Source: Haliscomenobacteraceae bacterium (GTDB lineage: Bacteria > Bacteroidota > Bacteroidia > Chitinophagales > Saprospiraceae). Taken from it: a stretch of DNA of 49,345 nt. The notes under the pieces were generated by a model, which was given only the letters and a program-made list of their open reading frames with translations, ran no database searches and had not been told where the DNA came from. The translations under genes and the position numbers were made by a program. The stretch's first letter is position 1. Every line of letters starts with the position of its first letter. The stretch is from assembly GCA_947501115.1 (NCBI GenBank), contig CANMVX010000026.1, positions 1 through 49,345 of the forward strand, given 5' to 3'. This document shows positions 45,807 to 49,345 of this stretch, piece by piece.

Positions 45807-46056
45807 TCGCATACACTACAAATGTAAGTGTAAATTTGTTTCAGGACTATTTTTAAAAAATTGTTAAATCTGTAAACTTTTTTTAGGACGGGTCACTGTA
45901 TCATGGGAGGGCGAATGCAATTCGCCCCTACGAAAATGGATTACTTTTAATGTGACCTAAACCTGAAAATCCTGATTCAAACTAATATTTACAGGAATAC
46001 CCCTCCAGAGTACCCAACTCCTCAACCAAAAACAACTGACACCCACGAGGGATGCC
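45807..46056. other. Gene-free stretch downstream of the RT, with repeats
   Basis: No gene was recognised. It contains a palindrome at 45909-45927 (GGGCGAAT gca ATTCGCCC), of a type scattered in many genomes, and at about 45961-45981 one copy of the ATCCTG-type repeat also seen around the RT. No sequence like the variable region of the target gene was seen, so this is not the DGR template by eye. Confidence 0.5.
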
Positions 46057-47247
46057 TTACCCAAATACCAAAACAACATATCTGGCCCATTTTAGCCTTT
46101 CGACGCTCAGGAATTGGCTTTTTACGAAAATGAATTTCCACCACCACGGGTTCATCTTTTTTTTAATGATATGTTGTCGTAAGCGAAAGGTATGATAGTG
46201 TTTCATGATGCCTAAATAAGAATTCATTCGACTGACAAATTGCATCACCACAGATTTATTTATGGGCGATGTGCTTACCACCTCATTTTGTTGTTTCAAC
46301 ACGGTGTAGAAGTTTGACTTTATTCTGTAGCCAACATATATTCTATTGGGTTTTATCATAACCCCAAGAAAAGCTAATCCTTTGGAATGATGCTGCAGGT
46401 AACGCTTTTTAGGATGTAACTGCAGTTGCAAATTTGTTTTCAAGTAGTTTTCAATGATTGGAATGAGGCCGCTAAGGTATTGTCGGTCGGGATGAACCAA
46501 GACAAAATCGTCAACATATCTGCCGTAGTATTTTATATGCAGCTTTTCTTTAACGAAATGATCAAAATCGTTCAAATAAAAATTAGCAAAAACCTGGCTG
46601 GTCAGATTTCCAATAGGCAATCCACTTTCTGCTGGAGAATGAAAAAGACTTTTATCTTTAGGCAAATCGTCCCAAAGTGATTTGTCTCCCTTGATAAAAC
46701 AATTTTTTGTGGGATCGTTAAAAATAATTCGTTTGGCCATATCTAGTAAAAATAACTTATCTTCTATTTTATCATTTTTGGCTATAAAATCTTCCAGTTT
46801 ATCATAAAGGAGGGTTCTTGAAATATGCATAAAGAAGCCCCTAATATCCAATTTCAGGACGTATGCTTCTCCCTCGTTTTCCTGGGCACATTGCTGCATG
46901 AAATCACGCATACGCCTTATGCCAAAATGGGTTCCTTTTCCAGTACGGCAAGCATAAGCATCCTCCATAAACTCATTTTCAAAAAAGGGATTTAGTTTTC
47001 TAATAAGCCAGTGATGAACCACTCTATCTCTAAATTGAGCAGCAAACACCTCTCTTTTTACCGGTTTTGTTACAATAAAGGCGATGCTTCTACCTGGCTG
47101 ATAGGTTCCATTCCTGATATCGTCGGCCAGTTCAAAAATATATTTTTCAAAATGCAGTTCAAATTTTAGCGCATTCAGCGTATTTCTTTTATTCCTTCTA
47201 CAGTCAAAATAGGCCTGAAAAAGTGTCTCTGTGAAATTGGCTTGCAA
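46057..47247 (-). CDS. Reverse transcriptase, diversity-generating-retroelement type
   Basis: A 396-aa RT covering the fingers and palm. VKREVFAAQFRDRVVHHWLI is RT0/1, AYVLKLDIRGFFMHISRTLL holds the first catalytic Asp, GLPIGNLTSQVFANFYLNDF is motif 4 with IGNLTSQ at residues 212-218, and YVDD at 244-247 in YYGRYVDDFVLVHP is the polymerase site. The [LIV]GxxxSQ form of motif 4 is the known mark of DGR RTs, unlike QGxxxSP of retrons and group II introns. No maturase, endonuclease or Avd gene is present. The frame opens with TTG; an in-frame stop is just upstream and the next Met is about 90 residues in. It lies ~820 bp downstream of a FISUMP protein gene on the same strand, the expected target. 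Confidence 0.85.
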   Translation of the reverse strand: MQANFTETLFQAYFDCRRNKRNTLNALKFELHFEKYIFELADDIRNGTYQPGRSIAFIVTKPVKREVFAAQFRDRVVHHWLIRKLNPFFENEFMEDAYACRTGKGTHFGIRRMRDFMQQCAQENEGEAYVLKLDIRGFFMHISRTLLYDKLEDFIAKNDKIEDKLFLLDMAKRIIFNDPTKNCFIKGDKSLWDDLPKDKSLFHSPAESGLPIGNLTSQVFANFYLNDFDHFVKEKLHIKYYGRYVDDFVLVHPDRQYLSGLIPIIENYLKTNLQLQLHPKKRYLQHHSKGLAFLGVMIKPNRIYVGYRIKSNFYTVLKQQNEVVSTSPINKSVVMQFVSRMNSYLGIMKHYHTFRLRQHIIKKKMNPWWWKFIFVKSQFLSVERLKWARYVVLVFG

Positions 47248-47368
47248 TGACAGTTATATGAGGGACAATGCATAGATTGGCTTTTTTCAAGTGGCTACAT
47301 TGGGGGTAATTGTTATTCAGAACCTTTTGTGAATGATAGATTTTGGACCATTTTCCGTGTAACCTGGT

Positions 47369-47804
47369 TTTGAATCAGGATTTATAGGATTAACCATAAC
47401 GTCGTTGGTTTGGGTAGGAAGGTTATTATTACAGGATGCCTTCGTTTACTCTTTTCTTGAAAGGTTTGCATTTTGGTACTTGCAGCCACTTTTGAATCAG
47501 GATTTACAGGATTTTCAGGACTACAAATAACGTCTCCGGTTTGAGTGGTAAGATTATTATAAACGATACTTTTATTTCCTAGTTTTTCGCCGATGCGTAA
47601 CGCACCGGCGAAAAGAAGCATATAAAGTAATCCTCTACGAGCACCTTTACGCTTAAAACGAAGACGTCCTCTGTAATCCTGAAAATCCTGTAAATCCTGA
47701 TTCAAAACTAATAGGTTCAGGAAATATTCCCCAAAGTACCGATTCCCAACCAAAACGAAGACGTCCCTCTCTAATACTCAAAATCCTGAAAATCCTGATT
47801 CAAA
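47369..47804. repeat. Cluster of 9-bp-period ATCCTGAAA-type repeats
   Basis: Four copies, two in each direction, of a unit built from ATCCTGAAA, ATCCTGTAA and ATCCTGATT followed by CAAA. They resemble interspersed repeats common in Bacteroidota and give the meaningless QDFQDLQD translations in several frames. A fifth copy lies on the other side of the RT gene at ~45961-45981, so copies flank the RT. Confidence 0.65.
47585..47613. repeat. TTCGCCG hairpin
   Basis: TTCGCCG at about 47586-47592 pairs with CGGCGAA at 47606-47612, with TGCG/CGCA pairing inside. There is no T-tract directly after a coding region, so it is better seen as a palindromic repeat than as a terminator. Confidence 0.45.
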
Positions 47805-47989
47805 AAAGGGGTTTTGAAATAGGATGGTTTTGAGTGGTTTTTTCACAATCATTTTCTACCACCTTTTAAAATTTGAGTGCTGACGTTTATAAGACGATGC
47901 ATGCATCGCCTCTACGGGGATATGGAATAGTTCTTCTGCTAATCCCATATTTATTTATTTTTGAGCTTTTTAAAACTAACAAAGACCCA

Positions 47990-48009
47990 TTGGGGGGAAT
48001 TCCCCCCAA
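47990..48009. repeat. Perfect 20-bp palindrome downstream of the target gene
   Basis: TTGGGGGG, AATT, CCCCCCAA: an 8-bp stem with a 4-base centre, 57 bp past the stop of the FISUMP gene. It is followed on the plus strand by more C-runs. Known DGR targets have a short stem-loop just downstream of the variable region that aids homing, so this is a candidate for that element. It could also be a simple terminator-like or repeat structure. Confidence 0.55.
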
Positions 48010-48066
48010 ACCCCCCTTTTCGCCGCCCACATTTGCCCGCCCACAAATAGTCAAATAGACAAATAG

Positions 48067-49035
<969 letters not shown>

Positions 49036-49310
49036 ATCTAAACCTTTTTTTAGTTCTAGTTACATTTTCATTTAGTGATTTATATAGGAAGTGAAGTGCA
49101 TCTAAGCTAAGAACTAAAGACCAAATCATTCATCCCCGAAAGCCACAAAATCCTGATTAAAGACAAGATGTCATCAACATCGTCAATGGTTCATGTAGGA
49201 GGCTGTCTAAAAAGCCCATCTGTAATAAAAAAAGAATCCCCGATACAAAAGTGTCGGGGATTTTTGTTTGTTCCTCAAAGATTATTATCTTAGGGTGCAA
49301 CAAAAACAAT
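49036..49310 (+). other. Short gene-free stretch with possible insertion-sequence end
   Basis: It holds the sequence GGCTGTCTAAAAAGCCC at 49201, of the kind often found at insertion-sequence ends in Bacteroidota, followed by the hairpin at 49235. An ATCCTGATTAAAG stretch at about 49151 is a weak copy of the 9-bp repeat. Confidence 0.35.
49235..49266 (+). terminator. Strong hairpin with T-tract
   Basis: AATCCCCGATAC (49235-49246) pairs with GTGTCGGGGATT (49251-49262) across AAAA, with one mismatch-like wobble, followed by T. It stands between a possible insertion-sequence end and the partial gene, where such elements often keep a shielding terminator. Confidence 0.7.
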
Positions 49311-49345
49311 ATGGGAAATATACAATTTAAACAACTTCCATTATC
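49311..49345 (+). CDS. Start of a gene cut by the window edge, possible transposase
   Basis: ATG at 49311 opens MGNIQFKQLPLS before the window ends. The preceding end-like motif and terminator suggest an insertion-sequence transposase, but eleven residues do not allow identification. Confidence 0.3.
   Translation, partial: MGNIQFKQLPL

Larger units (their letters stand above)
47248..48066. other. 819-bp repeat-rich space between RT and target gene
   Basis: I see no convincing gene. Copies of a 9-bp-period repeat lie at ~47369-47394 and ~47492-47521 (as TTTGAATCAGGATTTACAGG, minus orientation) and at ~47675-47706 and ~47781-47804 (plus). There is a TTCGCCG/CGGCGAA hairpin (~47585-47613), the palindrome CGATGCATGCATCG (47895-47908) and a 20-bp palindrome (47990-48009). 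The 123-codon frame here is made of those repeats. The DGR template and Avd would be expected in this region but were not found by eye. Confidence 0.6.

Noticed and set aside
46057-47247. RT as part of a retron or group II intron
   Set aside because: Motif 4 is IGNLTSQ, not QGxxxSP; no maturase/endonuclease region, intron RNA domain or msr/msd-like structure was seen.
47382-47753. 123-codon minus-strand frame between RT and target, about the size of Avd
   Set aside because: Its residues come from translated 9-bp repeats and a palindrome (NQDLQDFQD and similar); it has no four-helix Avd pattern.
47873-48058. 61-codon plus-strand frame
   Set aside because: Runs over palindromes and C-runs (PPKPPFSPP), does not begin with ATG in a good context, and has no family pattern.

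Overview
The window is chromosomal DNA from a low-GC Bacteroidota bacterium. The protein families point to Bacteroidetes, perhaps the Saprospiraceae/Chitinophagales side: DUF5916 and DUF1080 proteins, WbqC, NagX/NagP-like proteins, a FISUMP-domain surface protein, lipoboxes, and occasional -7 boxes matching TAnnTTTG. The species assignment is inference only. No rRNA, tRNA or CRISPR array was seen.

Left edge (1-6.1 kb): a defence-type island. It holds an XRE-ImmA/IrrE regulator/protease, an AAA ATPase followed 3 nt later by an RloB-family protein (the layout of AbiL systems), and a free-standing DUF262-DUF1524 (GmrSD-type) nuclease. Between them lie decayed genes: a DUF1016/YhcG nuclease relic enclosed by a 25-bp inverted repeat, a ~50-codon ORF broken in a T8 tract, and a small membrane-protein fragment.

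6.4-24.7 kb: a glycan and amino-sugar catabolic region arranged as back-to-back and face-to-face operons. It has a NagP-like sugar MFS transporter with a ROK kinase, a HAD phosphatase with a lipoprotein, a type-B carboxylesterase with a polytopic membrane protein, and an operon of GH20 hexosaminidase lipoprotein, NagX-like transmembrane acyltransferase and SIS-domain sugar-phosphate protein. A D-threonine-aldolase-family enzyme, an exported GH2 glycosidase and an exported type-I sulfatase follow. Together they suggest outer cleavage and desulfation of GlcNAc-containing glycans, inner-membrane uptake and phosphorylation. No SusC/SusD pair and no nagA/nagB are in the window.

24.7-45.8 kb: mostly housekeeping. 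It includes a creatininase-family amidohydrolase, a PIF1-like helicase, an RsmB-type rRNA methyltransferase, WbqC, TM2-TPR-SHOCT, SDR and RarA proteins, the TrkA/TrkH potassium uptake pair, DUF1080 and DUF5916 proteins, CCA-adding enzyme, DusB, the NhaD Na+/H+ antiporter, and several proteins of unknown function.

45.8-49.3 kb: the most interesting part. A reverse transcriptase with the IGNLTSQ motif 4 typical of diversity-generating retroelements (DGRs) lies downstream of, and on the same strand as, a FISUMP/C-type-lectin-like protein. The 3' end of that protein gene looks like a DGR variable region, with an excess of NNC codons as expected from a template rich in AAC. The same target gene has nine copies of the tetranucleotide ATCT inside its signal-peptide codons. 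The natural ATG (MKKS...) directly before the repeat is out of frame at nine copies and would be in frame at 7, 10 or 13. The locus therefore appears to combine ON/OFF phase variation with templated hypermutation. The template repeat could not be found by eye in the window and is the key missing part. The space between the two genes is filled with 9-bp-period repeats and palindromes. The window ends in a hairpin and the first codons of what may be an insertion-sequence transposase.
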